From a virus, in the IMG/VR virus record IMGVR_UViG_3300045412_000261, positions 62,001-126,000 of that record: 64,000 nucleotides of DNA; one strand, written 5' to 3'. Shown here one piece after another: positions 18,944-28,503 of this stretch. Each line of letters starts with the position of its first letter. The stretch's first letter is position 1. The position numbers and the translations under genes are program-made. The notes under the pieces were generated by a model, which was not told where the DNA came from, made no database searches, and was given only the letters and a program-made list of their open reading frames with translations.

Positions 18944-20041
18944 TTAGAAATCTAATTTCACCTTCAAAAGAGCTTCTCTAGTGAAACTTTTTTGTAGAGG
19001 CTTTGACAGTTTAGCTACTGCAAGTAATTCATAAGAATCGGAATACATACCTACTGTTGTAATATACACTTTAGGATCATTTATAAAAGTAGGTTGAGCA
19101 AAATCTCCCTCCGACCCAGTTATGAAAGTTGGATTGTTACTAAAATTATATCTATCATTTCTGACTCTAACAAAATAATGGGTAGATTTTACTTTTTCAG
19201 AACTTCTAGCTTGGAATCCTAAATAATCCCCTGATAAATCTTGAAATTTAGCAGATCCAGACATAGACCTATATAATTTAAAAGCATTATCTCCGGCAAT
19301 TTCAGAACCAGAAACGGTACCAAACGAAGCTGATTTATCTAATGCTGCTCCATCCATTACAATAATGCCTAAATTTGGATACACTAAACCAAATTTTTTA
19401 GGACTGTTAGGGTTATGTATGCCAGATTCCAAAGATCCTGATACTAAATTATAAACTTTACCAGCGGTAGTTACAGAAGCGGGGTTAGATTTTGAATCGT
19501 CTATTAATCTTAAATATTTACTATTTCCAGCTAGTTTTACGTTTGAGCCAGTATGAGTAGCATTACTTCCAGGACCAGCAATAAATTGTGAGCCTGATAG
19601 ATGTGCTAAATTAATTTCTAGAGTTCCTACATCTAAGGATTCCCTTAATCTAGCTCTATTTACGTTAATTACATAAATACTATCAGAAGTTTTTCCGTTG
19701 ATTGTAAATTTCCTTTCTCCGGGATCTAAACATAATTGTTTATATTGTCCATAAATAGCTCTAGTTGGCGTATCATTTATTTGACCACCTTCATCAGCCG
19801 ATCCGGAACCATTGTATTGACCATAAGCAATACTAAATTGGGCTTCTGAACCTAATGCGTTTGAAGAGCTATTGAATATTTCATAATAATATCTCTTTTG
19901 TGTAGCCGTTTGTCCAGAAGATGTAAAAAAGGTAGTTAGGTTACCGTCATTATTAGAAAACAAGGCTCTAGTAATTACTTCCTCTTGGTTAGGTACAATA
20001 TCGGCTGTATTGAATGTAGTAAATATATCTGTGTTTGCCAT
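18944..20041 (-). CDS. Tail/baseplate structural protein (shared end-domain family)
   Basis: 365 residues. It aligns along most of its length with the last 380 residues of the 15667-18909 product: both have SIAYG, the step from NxTPTxAIYxQY to SIYVIN, then LAHLSGSQF, THTGSNVKLAGN, LRLIDDS and the terminal YITTVG[LM]Y...ELxAV. I recall similar proteins as unnamed virion proteins of marine T4-like phages. No enzymatic motif is visible. Its position within the tail block and the lack of a signal peptide support a structural role. It lies 34 bp after the start of the following gene in the operon, with no obvious promoter between. Confidence 0.8.
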   Translation of the reverse strand: MANTDIFTTFNTADIVPNQEEVITRALFSNNDGNLTTFFTSSGQTATQKRYYYEIFNSSSNALGSEAQFSIAYGQYNGSGSADEGGQINDTPTRAIYGQYKQLCLDPGERKFTINGKTSDSIYVINVNRARLRESLDVGTLEINLAHLSGSQFIAGPGSNATHTGSNVKLAGNSKYLRLIDDSKSNPASVTTAGKVYNLVSGSLESGIHNPNSPKKFGLVYPNLGIIVMDGAALDKSASFGTVSGSEIAGDNAFKLYRSMSGSAKFQDLSGDYLGFQARSSEKVKSTHYFVRVRNDRYNFSNNPTFITGSEGDFAQPTFINDPKVYITTVGMYSDSYELLAVAKLSKPLQKSFTREALLKVKLDF

Positions 20042-20056
20042 TTTTTAATTTATTAT

Positions 20057-20740
20057 TTATTCAGTTATACCAGCTCCAGGAGTTGTTCCTGTAGTAATTC
20101 TATTCACTGTTATGCTAATTGACACTCTACCTCCTGTTTCATTTCCTACAATCGATAATGTAGCCTTCCTTTGATTTAAAGTAGAACCTTTTGCTTTTAA
20201 TGTGAAAGCAAGTCCTGTAACACTTATTGCTTGTGCTGCCTCTGTGTCTGTAATAATTCTTGGAGTAGACGGAGCTACATCCTGACCGTTATTTTGAGCA
20301 GGAGTTCTAGTAACACCAACAAAAGAAGCTACATCGCTATCAGATAAAGTTGCAGTATATCCAAAAGTAGTATTTCCGCCTTCAAAATTTATAGTTCTTG
20401 GGGAAATCGTAATTTCTTCTCCGTTAGTTAAAGTCACTGCTGTTTGACCTACGGATATAATAGGTATTCTAACTGTTCTTTTTGGTAGTGTGACTAACTT
20501 ATACTTCATCATTTGAGTTTCATCCACTACAGCTTCGGTTAGTGGCATGTTCTCTAAAGTAATGCCATAATATGCAGTACCTAATGGATGATCTGTGTTC
20601 CACAATGAATAGTCAATTTCATCATCAGCTAATGCAAAATGTGTAATTTGAAACTCATTTCTGCCTCTTGCGAGTAATTCCCGTCCTCTACGGGTTAAAA
20701 TAGCATCTACTGTTATTTGGTTATTATTTAGATATCCCAT
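20057..20740 (-). CDS. Conserved virion structural protein
   Basis: 227 residues. The N-terminus (LTRRGRELLARGRNEFQITHF followed by ALADDEIDYSLWNT within residues 15-50) is characteristic of an unnamed structural protein found in many large marine and freshwater myoviruses. The C-terminal half is a Ser/Thr-rich beta domain (SISITVNRITTGT). A TATTTATnATAAA motif lies 9 bp upstream of the ATG, suggesting that a transcript starts here and continues through the following tail genes. Precise function unknown. Confidence 0.8.
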   Translation of the reverse strand: MGYLNNNQITVDAILTRRGRELLARGRNEFQITHFALADDEIDYSLWNTDHPLGTAYYGITLENMPLTEAVVDETQMMKYKLVTLPKRTVRIPIISVGQTAVTLTNGEEITISPRTINFEGGNTTFGYTATLSDSDVASFVGVTRTPAQNNGQDVAPSTPRIITDTEAAQAISVTGLAFTLKAKGSTLNQRKATLSIVGNETGGRVSISITVNRITTGTTPGAGITE

Positions 20741-20749
20741 TTTGTTTGT

Positions 20750-20762
20750 TTTATAATAAATA
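20750..20762 (-). promoter_or_regulatory. Late-promoter-like motif TATTTATTATAAA
   Basis: Read leftwards the site is TATTTATTATAAA, ending 9 bp before the ATG at 20740. The same 13-base pattern (TATTTATnATAAA) occurs before five other genes in the window on both strands. It resembles a T4-type late -10 element, fitting the gp55-like sigma gene nearby. Promoter activity is inferred. Confidence 0.4.
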
Positions 20763-20779
20763 CTTTGAAATATAATATT

Positions 20780-23700
20780 TTAAACTATTATTTGGTTTGC
20801 GCTAACTTCTCTGTATTCTACTACAGGTCCACCATCAATTGTATCTGTTGTGTCTACATTAAAATCTAATCCGGTTAATTTACAGCCAGTAAATCTAATT
20901 CTATTAGATACGGAGTCTTCGACATATTGATAATTAGCAGGTACTAAGGAAGATGAATAGTAATTTTTAGTGTTTATCAATGTTGCTAAATTTAAATTTT
21001 TTTGATATTGTGAGGAATAATTTACGGCGGTACTAGATGAATAATGATATACTACTTTCTTATATTTTAAATTAGATTTTTCAGATTGTATAATAGATTG
21101 AGTAACATATGAACTATTCCTATAAATGTTTCCAGCATCATTTATCACATATTCATTTTTATATAAATATTCTTTTAGCTGTAATTTAGTTAATGTAGAA
21201 TTAAAATTATGGAAACTAGATGAAAGAACATAATTATATGAATTATTATCATTGTAAAAATTATCAATATTAAAATTAGTAACTTTACCCACTATGTTTT
21301 CTATCTTATAAAATGAGGAATCCAATTTAAAATCATTAGATATTACATTTGTATTTCCATCATAAAAATTAATCTTTCTTCTATTTAATACTCTATTCTT
21401 ATATGTTCCATTTCTTTTAAATCTATATGCAATGTTTTCTTCTATAGATCCACTTCCATGTAACACATTGCCTATAAACGATAAATGTCTGTTTAAAGTT
21501 GCATATGATTCAATTAATTTTCTTTCATTATCAAAATAGTATAAGGATTCCATGTTTGATGTAATATCATTTTCTTCATTTGTATTAAGTAGATGTATAT
21601 TACCTTTTATATGTTCTAATGTTCCTAAATCTGAAATAGAGTATATGTTTGACATGTCTCTATTTATTTCTGAGATGTCAATTAGATTTTCATATTTATA
21701 TAAGTACGTGTCCCCGCCAAATTCATATAAATTACCTTTTTGATTTACTTTGTGAGATTCTAAATCTGAGAATACTAAAGAATAATCTCCATAGTAATTC
21801 AATGTAGATGTTATTTTTTCATGCTTAAAATCTGGAGTTATGGATATAGGTAATTCTGATTTATACTTCCTGTACTCTAATTCTAAATCAGGAGGCATTT
21901 CTGTATTTGTACTATATTTTATTTGTTCAAAATCAGGTGCTATATCAAATTCTAAAGATGACGTATATTTTTTATGTGATATTTCGACAGGAGGGGCATA
22001 GCTTATAGAACCTGTATACAAAATATATTCTCCTACCTGACTATCGGTTTTTATAATTGTTTTCTCATATTGTGGATTAGTTAGAGATGGATTTTTTCTA
22101 GCAACTTTAGCTCTCTCCAATACATTCTCTTCTAATAATATCCCTGCTATAAGATTTGCTCTAGCTGGAACTAATTGTTTTATCTGTTCAAATATGGAAT
22201 AATCATACAATGAAAATATCTCTATGTACTTGTTGTAATTATTTCTGTTTTTATATTTTTTCCAATAATTTTCCCTGTTTAGCCTAAGATTATTATACTC
22301 GTCTCTATATAAATCGGAAGGGTCTCCAATTAAATTATCTAAATCTATTCCTCCATATTGATTTGCTATATCTCTATTTACTTGGTCTGTAGGGCTAAAT
22401 ACTACAGCTAATTTATTTGAATCTACAGGGTCTGTATCAAAAGTATTTATTTGAACTCTTTTTTCCGAGGATAGTTGGTTTGTATAAAAAGATTCTTCTA
22501 TTCGTATTTTATCACTTTTAACTATACTCGCACCAATTGAAGGAGAATAGCTGTAGTAAATTTCTGAATATGGCTTGTATTGATTTTCTTGAGAACCTGT
22601 AAAACCTATAAAACTAGCTGTTGTATATTGTGATTTTACTCTATTTGGATGACTTGATGATACAAACTTATATGCAGAATGATTATATCTGAGAGCATCT
22701 ACGCCCATTGGGTAAAATCTATTTAACGTATCAAAAGAGGAAGTGTAAGAAGAACCATGATATGCAGCAGGGTTAAGTGTGTGTTCTTCAAATATTTTTT
22801 CAGAGTATATATCACTATAATCCTTATAAGCTTGTAAAAATCCTCTATATCTACTAGAATTTACTCCTGCAAATTGACTTCCCGTAGAACCCCCTAATAT
22901 TATATTATGAGGTATCAATAAGGAACTAGTTGATCCCCATGTAAATGATATATCAGCTGACGAAGTCACAATCATAGATCCAGAAAAACTAATCCAATTC
23001 TCAAAGTCACCACTAGATTTTTTCCACTCTATGTGTATAGAACCTGTTTTTTTAGTATTCGATATATTTCTATCTGTGTATATTCGAACATTCCAAGCAT
23101 CTCCGTCAAAAAAAGGATAGTACTTAGATTGTATTGTTTTTATTGTGAAAGAAGATGTTGAATTTGAAGTACTTTGAGCGCTTTTATATCTTAAATAGCC
23201 ATAAGCATAACTACCACTCCTTGATGAAGTAGAAAATGCTCTGTAACTTACTAGCTCTAAATTATTATATACTTTGTTACTATTTTTAGAATCCTCTATA
23301 GACCATAAACTCATACTAAGGCTAGATGAATTTGTTGTCCTAAACCTAAATTCAGATACACGAGGTGCGGAAACCTGATTTTCATTTGGAGGGATTGATT
23401 GTCCCCACGGAATTTTTACAAATTGATTTCCGTCAAATTTTAGTAAATACTGATATCTGTAACTTTTATGCGTCGGGTTGTACTTAGGAGGTCTTGCTCC
23501 ACCGTATTCCTTTATGCTAATTAATGTCTGAGGTATTCCATATATAGACAATAGCGTTTTTAAACTACGTTCTGTGCCCTTTGTTTTTAAAAGAGTCGGT
23601 ATGTTATTTACTATTCTTCTCCAAATCTGATGTGTGAGATATTCATGAGCCTGAGAAGCTAAAGTACCGGTTTCTAAAAAACTTCCTGTATTATCAGTAC

Positions 23701-25237
23701 CTAGTTTATATAGCCAAAGATTACTTAATTGATATCCATTATTTACTTCCCATCCTAATGATTTCGCATAAGTTTTTAAAAGCTCATTAGGAATTCCTCT
23801 TTTAGGATGTTCATCTCTTCTATGAATAGAAGTAAGTTCTTTAGTAAAAGCATATAAATTATCAAAGTGCTGTCCTATCATATCAAGAAAAACAAAATAT
23901 TCGGAGTTGTCCGGATTGTTTACGATATGACCAGGAGTAGCTTCATATAAGGTATTATAATTTCTACTATCGAATCTACTAGCTTTTGATAAAGAAGATG
24001 AATACCAATAATTGTATGCAGAAGATGTTATATGATAGTTATAATACTTATTGTTTGATATATACTTAGGAGCCGGGGTAATGCTTCCTGTTATGTCATA
24101 AGAAAAAATACTACCAGAAGAATAGTACAAATAATTCTCAAATTCATCAAAACTATTTTTAACCTGATAAGACCTTTTTATTATTTTGTTATAATCAGCA
24201 ATACCAAACAGACTCCCCGAACCATTGCTATTTTTTATCGCATTACTTTGGCTATTATAAAATTCTATTAACTGTAATTTATAATTATAATTCTTTAATC
24301 TTTCTTGAGCAGATCCATAAAATACAAAATTAGAAAAATCAGAATAGTCTATATTTAAAGGAACAGAAGCGGAGGATGATATAACTCTGTTTATTATAGT
24401 GTTGGCTGTTTCATACTTTGAATCCAATAAAGTATCCCAATAGTGATAAATATTTTCATCTTTTGAAGGCAATAAACTATTCCATGTACTATAATTAGTA
24501 GATTCTCCGCTAGTTGTATTTATCGAATAATTTGGAGTTAAAGTTCTAGGTTCACTAACTACTTCAGGGGATGTAACAGTAAATGAATCAAAATAATCTT
24601 CTGCTACTTTATAGCATATATGAAGTAGATTTCCTGTTTTTAAATTTTCTACAGGATTAAATAATTTAACATAAATTACATATTCATCTTCACAATCTAC
24701 TTTTATATTTATAATTGAATAAATTTTATTCTCCCCTAAATTTATTACAATATTATTAATAAATCCTAATGTTCTTAAATAAGATGCTTTTTCTTTAAAT
24801 AACTCTAATTTATTTATTATATCGGGATTATTTTTTAGGTAATTAGGCCTTATTGCTAATTTTAATTCTAACTCATCCGGACTTATTTCTTGAATATAAA
24901 AATATTGATTATCTATATCACCAAAAATATTATACAAAAAATTAAAACATAATTTATAAGTTCCTTCAAATATTTCAGAATCAAAAAATAATTTACATAC
25001 ATCAAAATTTATATCATCATAAGTAGAATCAAAATCATTTCTTACATTATAAGCAGATTTAACTAAATCATAGTTTGTATTATAAATGTGAGAATCTATT
25101 GAAAATGGATTTTTTATATCATCCACTATTCCTTTTGATATATCTAAACTCATAAATGGTTCATAATCAAATGATACTCCTTCAATTAATGATGATGAAT
25201 CCTTTATTTTATCTTTATTTATGAATCTATCTATCAT
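20780..25237 (-). CDS. Very large tail structural protein
   Basis: 1485 residues, rich in Tyr, Ser and Asn, with no signal peptide or membrane segment. Residues about 440-560 hold a helical block (FLDMIGQHFDNLYAF, LLKTYAKSLGWE, RRIVNNIPTLLKTKGTERS) that I recall from long unnamed structural proteins of environmental T4-like phages. Residues about 640-800 (SSLSMSLWSIED, then GSIHIEWKKSSGDFENW) look like a concanavalin-type sandwich. The C-terminal 400 residues are low complexity. The start overlaps the stop of the collagen-like gene in the order TGA/ATG. Likely a tail-tip or baseplate component; I cannot assign a T4 equivalent. Confidence 0.75.
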   Translation of the reverse strand: MIDRFINKDKIKDSSSLIEGVSFDYEPFMSLDISKGIVDDIKNPFSIDSHIYNTNYDLVKSAYNVRNDFDSTYDDINFDVCKLFFDSEIFEGTYKLCFNFLYNIFGDIDNQYFYIQEISPDELELKLAIRPNYLKNNPDIINKLELFKEKASYLRTLGFINNIVINLGENKIYSIINIKVDCEDEYVIYVKLFNPVENLKTGNLLHICYKVAEDYFDSFTVTSPEVVSEPRTLTPNYSINTTSGESTNYSTWNSLLPSKDENIYHYWDTLLDSKYETANTIINRVISSSASVPLNIDYSDFSNFVFYGSAQERLKNYNYKLQLIEFYNSQSNAIKNSNGSGSLFGIADYNKIIKRSYQVKNSFDEFENYLYYSSGSIFSYDITGSITPAPKYISNNKYYNYHITSSAYNYWYSSSLSKASRFDSRNYNTLYEATPGHIVNNPDNSEYFVFLDMIGQHFDNLYAFTKELTSIHRRDEHPKRGIPNELLKTYAKSLGWEVNNGYQLSNLWLYKLGTDNTGSFLETGTLASQAHEYLTHQIWRRIVNNIPTLLKTKGTERSLKTLLSIYGIPQTLISIKEYGGARPPKYNPTHKSYRYQYLLKFDGNQFVKIPWGQSIPPNENQVSAPRVSEFRFRTTNSSSLSMSLWSIEDSKNSNKVYNNLELVSYRAFSTSSRSGSYAYGYLRYKSAQSTSNSTSSFTIKTIQSKYYPFFDGDAWNVRIYTDRNISNTKKTGSIHIEWKKSSGDFENWISFSGSMIVTSSADISFTWGSTSSLLIPHNIILGGSTGSQFAGVNSSRYRGFLQAYKDYSDIYSEKIFEEHTLNPAAYHGSSYTSSFDTLNRFYPMGVDALRYNHSAYKFVSSSHPNRVKSQYTTASFIGFTGSQENQYKPYSEIYYSYSPSIGASIVKSDKIRIEESFYTNQLSSEKRVQINTFDTDPVDSNKLAVVFSPTDQVNRDIANQYGGIDLDNLIGDPSDLYRDEYNNLRLNRENYWKKYKNRNNYNKYIEIFSLYDYSIFEQIKQLVPARANLIAGILLEENVLERAKVARKNPSLTNPQYEKTIIKTDSQVGEYILYTGSISYAPPVEISHKKYTSSLEFDIAPDFEQIKYSTNTEMPPDLELEYRKYKSELPISITPDFKHEKITSTLNYYGDYSLVFSDLESHKVNQKGNLYEFGGDTYLYKYENLIDISEINRDMSNIYSISDLGTLEHIKGNIHLLNTNEENDITSNMESLYYFDNERKLIESYATLNRHLSFIGNVLHGSGSIEENIAYRFKRNGTYKNRVLNRRKINFYDGNTNVISNDFKLDSSFYKIENIVGKVTNFNIDNFYNDNNSYNYVLSSSFHNFNSTLTKLQLKEYLYKNEYVINDAGNIYRNSSYVTQSIIQSEKSNLKYKKVVYHYSSSTAVNYSSQYQKNLNLATLINTKNYYSSSLVPANYQYVEDSVSNRIRFTGCKLTGLDFNVDTTDTIDGGPVVEYREVSANQIIV

Positions 25238-27378
25238 ATTTGATTATTGAATTGATTTTGATTATTTACAATATTTGAATAATCTGCAAACTCTATAGTA
25301 TTACCGGGAATCCCAGAACCGTAAACTCTATCTCCTGTTCTGTCAGACCCGCCGGTTCCTCCTGTATCTCCTCCTCCTGTACTTCCACCTGTTCCCCCAC
25401 CGGTATTACCTCCTGTTCCATTACCACCACCAGTATTACCTCCTGTTGTAGAACATTCTAAATTGCCTATTTCTATATTAACACTAGTTACTTTTCTACT
25501 TCCTAATTCTGTTTCATTGATAGTCATTGAGCCACCTCTATATTGATAAGTTTTATAGGAAGTCAGACCTGTAGTTAGTGTTGCTATTTGACCTACTATA
25601 TCTATTTTTTGATATGTGTAAATAACTTCTCCTTGTCCGTCACATGGATGTAACGCATATATAGTTACATCTTTTCCACCAGAAGGTCCGGAACCACCAC
25701 CGACTTGAAGACAACTAGTTATCCCTTCCGCTTTTCTAAGTGATGTAAATAAAGTAATTCCATTAACTGTCTTTAAAAATTCAGGATTTGATCCGTCCCA
25801 ATAATAAAAACCCTGATTAATAATATTGAAATATATTTGATTTCTTAATGGCTCAACAGAAGTATAGCCAGGACCTTTACTAGGATCACAAGAATAAACT
25901 TTCCAATATCTATTACCTGCTCCGGTACCAGTACCTGTTCCTGTGCCTACATTTATTGTAGTAGTGGTACTTGTGGTAGAAGTAGTACTTGTAGTAGAAG
26001 TAGTACTTGTAGTAGAAGTAGTACTTGTAGTATTTCCGGTACCTACATTTATTGTAGTTGTGCTTGTAGTAGATGTAGTACTTGTATTATCTTTTGGACA
26101 TTCAGGACAAATAGAATTAGTTCCGGATGCTCCAGTTGGTCCAGCAGGTCCTTGAGGGCCTAGCCCGCCAGGTTGACCATTCTGTCCGGGTTGTCCATTT
26201 TGCCCACTTGGTCCTGTTGGTCCTGTGTTACCAGGCTGTCCGATTGGTCCAATAGGTCCTGTTGGTCCAATAGGTCCAGCAGGTCCAGCAGGTCCGGGTT
26301 GCCCGTCCCTTCCATCTCTTCCATCTCTTCCAGCAGGTCCAGGTAATCCACTACCTCCACCAATTACATTCAATCCATCTTTACCATCTTTGCCAGGTCT
26401 TCCTTCAGAACCGCTAACAATTATAACAATAGGTTCCTTGTCTTCGCAGCAGTTGGACGGTATGTTGTTTATAATTGGAACAACAGGGTCAATAATGTTT
26501 CTTACTTTTTTCCTAACCGCAGGTGTCCATGATGAAGATAAATCAACACAATTTCCATTATTGTTAGTGTTTATAAAATAGTATGTATATCCTTCTAATG
26601 GTCTTGCTCCAACTTCTGCAATCTTAACAAAAGTTCCTAATGGGTAAGTAGATAATTCAGAGAAATCTACTCGTTCAATAGATATTACATCGTTATATGT
26701 TTTATTTCTCTCAAACATCATAACTTCCAATGTCTCGTTATTTGGAATAAGACATACAGAAATATCAGTCAATGCTTGTTCATTTGCTCCAATAAAATAG
26801 TTGAAATTTGCGTCGATTAATTTAGATATAACAAAGTCAGAAACAATTACTTTTTCAGGCCTAACAAAATAATACCCGGGGTCTACCGATAGACTTGTTC
26901 CTTGTAATTTATAGCTTATAGGAACGTATTTTATTCCTTTGAGATTTACTTTTAATTTTGGTTTGTTTGCTTTACTTATATCTTCGGAGGAGTATCTATT
27001 TTTATTCTGTCCTTCGATTTCAGGAATTCTTTCATTTATTGTTCCAAATATTACTTTTTCTACATTTCCCTCATATCTTCTAATAATCTTATAATTTATG
27101 TAATCATCATTTGAGTCAGATGTCAATATAACATTTTTAGGGATTGGAAGAGTTATTTCTAATTTATTATTTACATTTAATGCATCTCCAATTTTTATTA
27201 ATTCTTTAGATTCTGCCGTGGTAAATCTTCCAGACATATATTTCACAAACTCATCTACATGATATTGACCTTTATAGATGTCTCCATTTAAATAAGTAAA
27301 TTCACCATTAGATAAATTAGGACCTGTTCTTCTATTATTAGGGTCAGATACTCTATGTATGTCTTTCTTTTCCTCCAC
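25234..27378 (-). CDS. Collagen-like tail protein with Ser/Thr linkers
   Basis: 714 residues from a GTG at 27378 that overlaps the TAG stop of the preceding gene by one base. No ATG fits better: the next in-frame Met removes conserved-looking sequence. Residues 1-320 are a beta-rich head. Residues about 322-420 are classical G-x-y collagen-like triplets (GPAGPIGPTGPIG). A (S-T-T)n linker follows, and the C-terminal 230 residues contain two small domains with paired cysteines separated by glycine-rich spacers. It ends with a 4-bp overlap to the 1485-residue gene. Probably a fibre or whisker-like appendage attached to the baseplate. Confidence 0.78.
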   Translation of the reverse strand: MEEKKDIHRVSDPNNRRTGPNLSNGEFTYLNGDIYKGQYHVDEFVKYMSGRFTTAESKELIKIGDALNVNNKLEITLPIPKNVILTSDSNDDYINYKIIRRYEGNVEKVIFGTINERIPEIEGQNKNRYSSEDISKANKPKLKVNLKGIKYVPISYKLQGTSLSVDPGYYFVRPEKVIVSDFVISKLIDANFNYFIGANEQALTDISVCLIPNNETLEVMMFERNKTYNDVISIERVDFSELSTYPLGTFVKIAEVGARPLEGYTYYFINTNNNGNCVDLSSSWTPAVRKKVRNIIDPVVPIINNIPSNCCEDKEPIVIIVSGSEGRPGKDGKDGLNVIGGGSGLPGPAGRDGRDGRDGQPGPAGPAGPIGPTGPIGPIGQPGNTGPTGPSGQNGQPGQNGQPGGLGPQGPAGPTGASGTNSICPECPKDNTSTTSTTSTTTINVGTGNTTSTTSTTSTTSTTSTTSTTSTTTTINVGTGTGTGTGAGNRYWKVYSCDPSKGPGYTSVEPLRNQIYFNIINQGFYYWDGSNPEFLKTVNGITLFTSLRKAEGITSCLQVGGGSGPSGGKDVTIYALHPCDGQGEVIYTYQKIDIVGQIATLTTGLTSYKTYQYRGGSMTINETELGSRKVTSVNIEIGNLECSTTGGNTGGGNGTGGNTGGGTGGSTGGGDTGGTGGSDRTGDRVYGSGIPGNTIEFADYSNIVNNQNQFNNQI
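25950..26090 (-). repeat. Ser/Thr microsatellite (18-bp unit)
   Basis: Three exact copies of the 18-bp unit GTAGAAGTAGTACTTGTA (plus-strand reading) occupy 25976-26029, flanked by degenerate copies and by two copies of the segment coding for NVGTG. On the coding strand it encodes S-T-T triplets. It is a length-variable linker between the collagen region and the C-terminal domains. Confidence 0.8.
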
Positions 27379-28502
27379 TATTTACTGACTTTAAAATATA
27401 TAGAATCATCAATTGTTTTTTCAATGTCTCCTCCATCCATTTTCACTTTAATTAAAACTTTATAATATCGATTTGGAAGAAATGTATTAAAATTTACTTT
27501 AAAATAATTTCCTTTACTATCACAGCTTATTACATTATTATCATCAAATGGGACAACATACATAGATGTTTGTTCATCTTGTATAGCATAGTAAGAAGAT
27601 GTTGGTAATCTTTTACTTGATATATAATTAGATGATGTAGAATATGTTTTAACTGGGATTCTATCTCTTACTAAGAATCTAAATTTTGTTTTATCTGTTG
27701 GGTAGTAAGATGCTTTTTTATTTTTTAAATGTATGATGAAGTCTTCATTAGGTACTTGAGTGAATGAAGATGTTCCGGAGAAGTCTGCATCATTCCATAC
27801 GATATCTATTCTTGGTATGAATATAGTGTGAGTTTCCCTGCCGAAAAATTTGATTGAGCCCATTTCTTCTGAACTCTTTTCATCAACATCACTTCTTTTT
27901 ATTATAAGTCCATTATTTTGAATAGAACCTGAAATCCATTTGTGAACAATGTTAGTTATGTCCATTCTAATATCAGGAATTTCTTGATCAAATGACTGTG
28001 ATGCAACATAACCACTTTGGTAGTACCAATTACCACCTCCTTTTTGAGTAACATAAGAACCTGTAGTTCCAGCAACAAAAGAACCAGTAGTCCATTTTTT
28101 ACCTGTATTGTTAAAATAACCATCTCTATATGTCCACGAGACTCCTTCTTTTATATAAGGTGCAGCAATAAAATATCCTTTTCCTTGATTCCACGATTGA
28201 CTCACTGGATAAGCATATAAAGAATATGATAAAGATAAATTTTCTGCTTGAGCGGAGAATAAATTAAGGTAATATTTACTAGATTTTTTTATAGTTCCAT
28301 TTTGAATTAATTTATTTATCTCAGCAGTATCTAGTTGCAATAATATTCTAGAATTGTAGTTATAATCCCAATAGATATTATCAGAATCTATTGTTTTTGC
28401 TGTTATTTTTTCCAACTCAATTATTTGATCTAAACCTGTATTCATATCAGGTTTTCTCTCATAAATAGTTGCGTCTCTTGTTGGATATACTGAATATTGC
28501 AT
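27378..28502 (-). CDS. Structural protein with DNRLRE-type (CBM96-like) domain
   Basis: 374 residues. The opening YPTRDATIYERKPDMNTGLD followed by SRILLQLD is the pattern of DNRLRE/CBM96-like beta domains (DAtI...nxG....RxLLqFD). Later the family-typical MDITNIVHKWISG and NNGLIIKR occur near residue 180. Such domains are found in surface and virion proteins and may bind polysaccharide. The gene lies directly after the gp6-like wedge gene (one base apart), so it is probably assembled on the baseplate. It ends in TAG, overlapped by the GTG start of the next gene. Confidence 0.75.
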   Translation of the reverse strand: MQYSVYPTRDATIYERKPDMNTGLDQIIELEKITAKTIDSDNIYWDYNYNSRILLQLDTAEINKLIQNGTIKKSSKYYLNLFSAQAENLSLSYSLYAYPVSQSWNQGKGYFIAAPYIKEGVSWTYRDGYFNNTGKKWTTGSFVAGTTGSYVTQKGGGNWYYQSGYVASQSFDQEIPDIRMDITNIVHKWISGSIQNNGLIIKRSDVDEKSSEEMGSIKFFGRETHTIFIPRIDIVWNDADFSGTSSFTQVPNEDFIIHLKNKKASYYPTDKTKFRFLVRDRIPVKTYSTSSNYISSKRLPTSSYYAIQDEQTSMYVVPFDDNNVISCDSKGNYFKVNFNTFLPNRYYKVLIKVKMDGGDIEKTIDDSIYFKVSK

Positions 28503-28503
28503 T

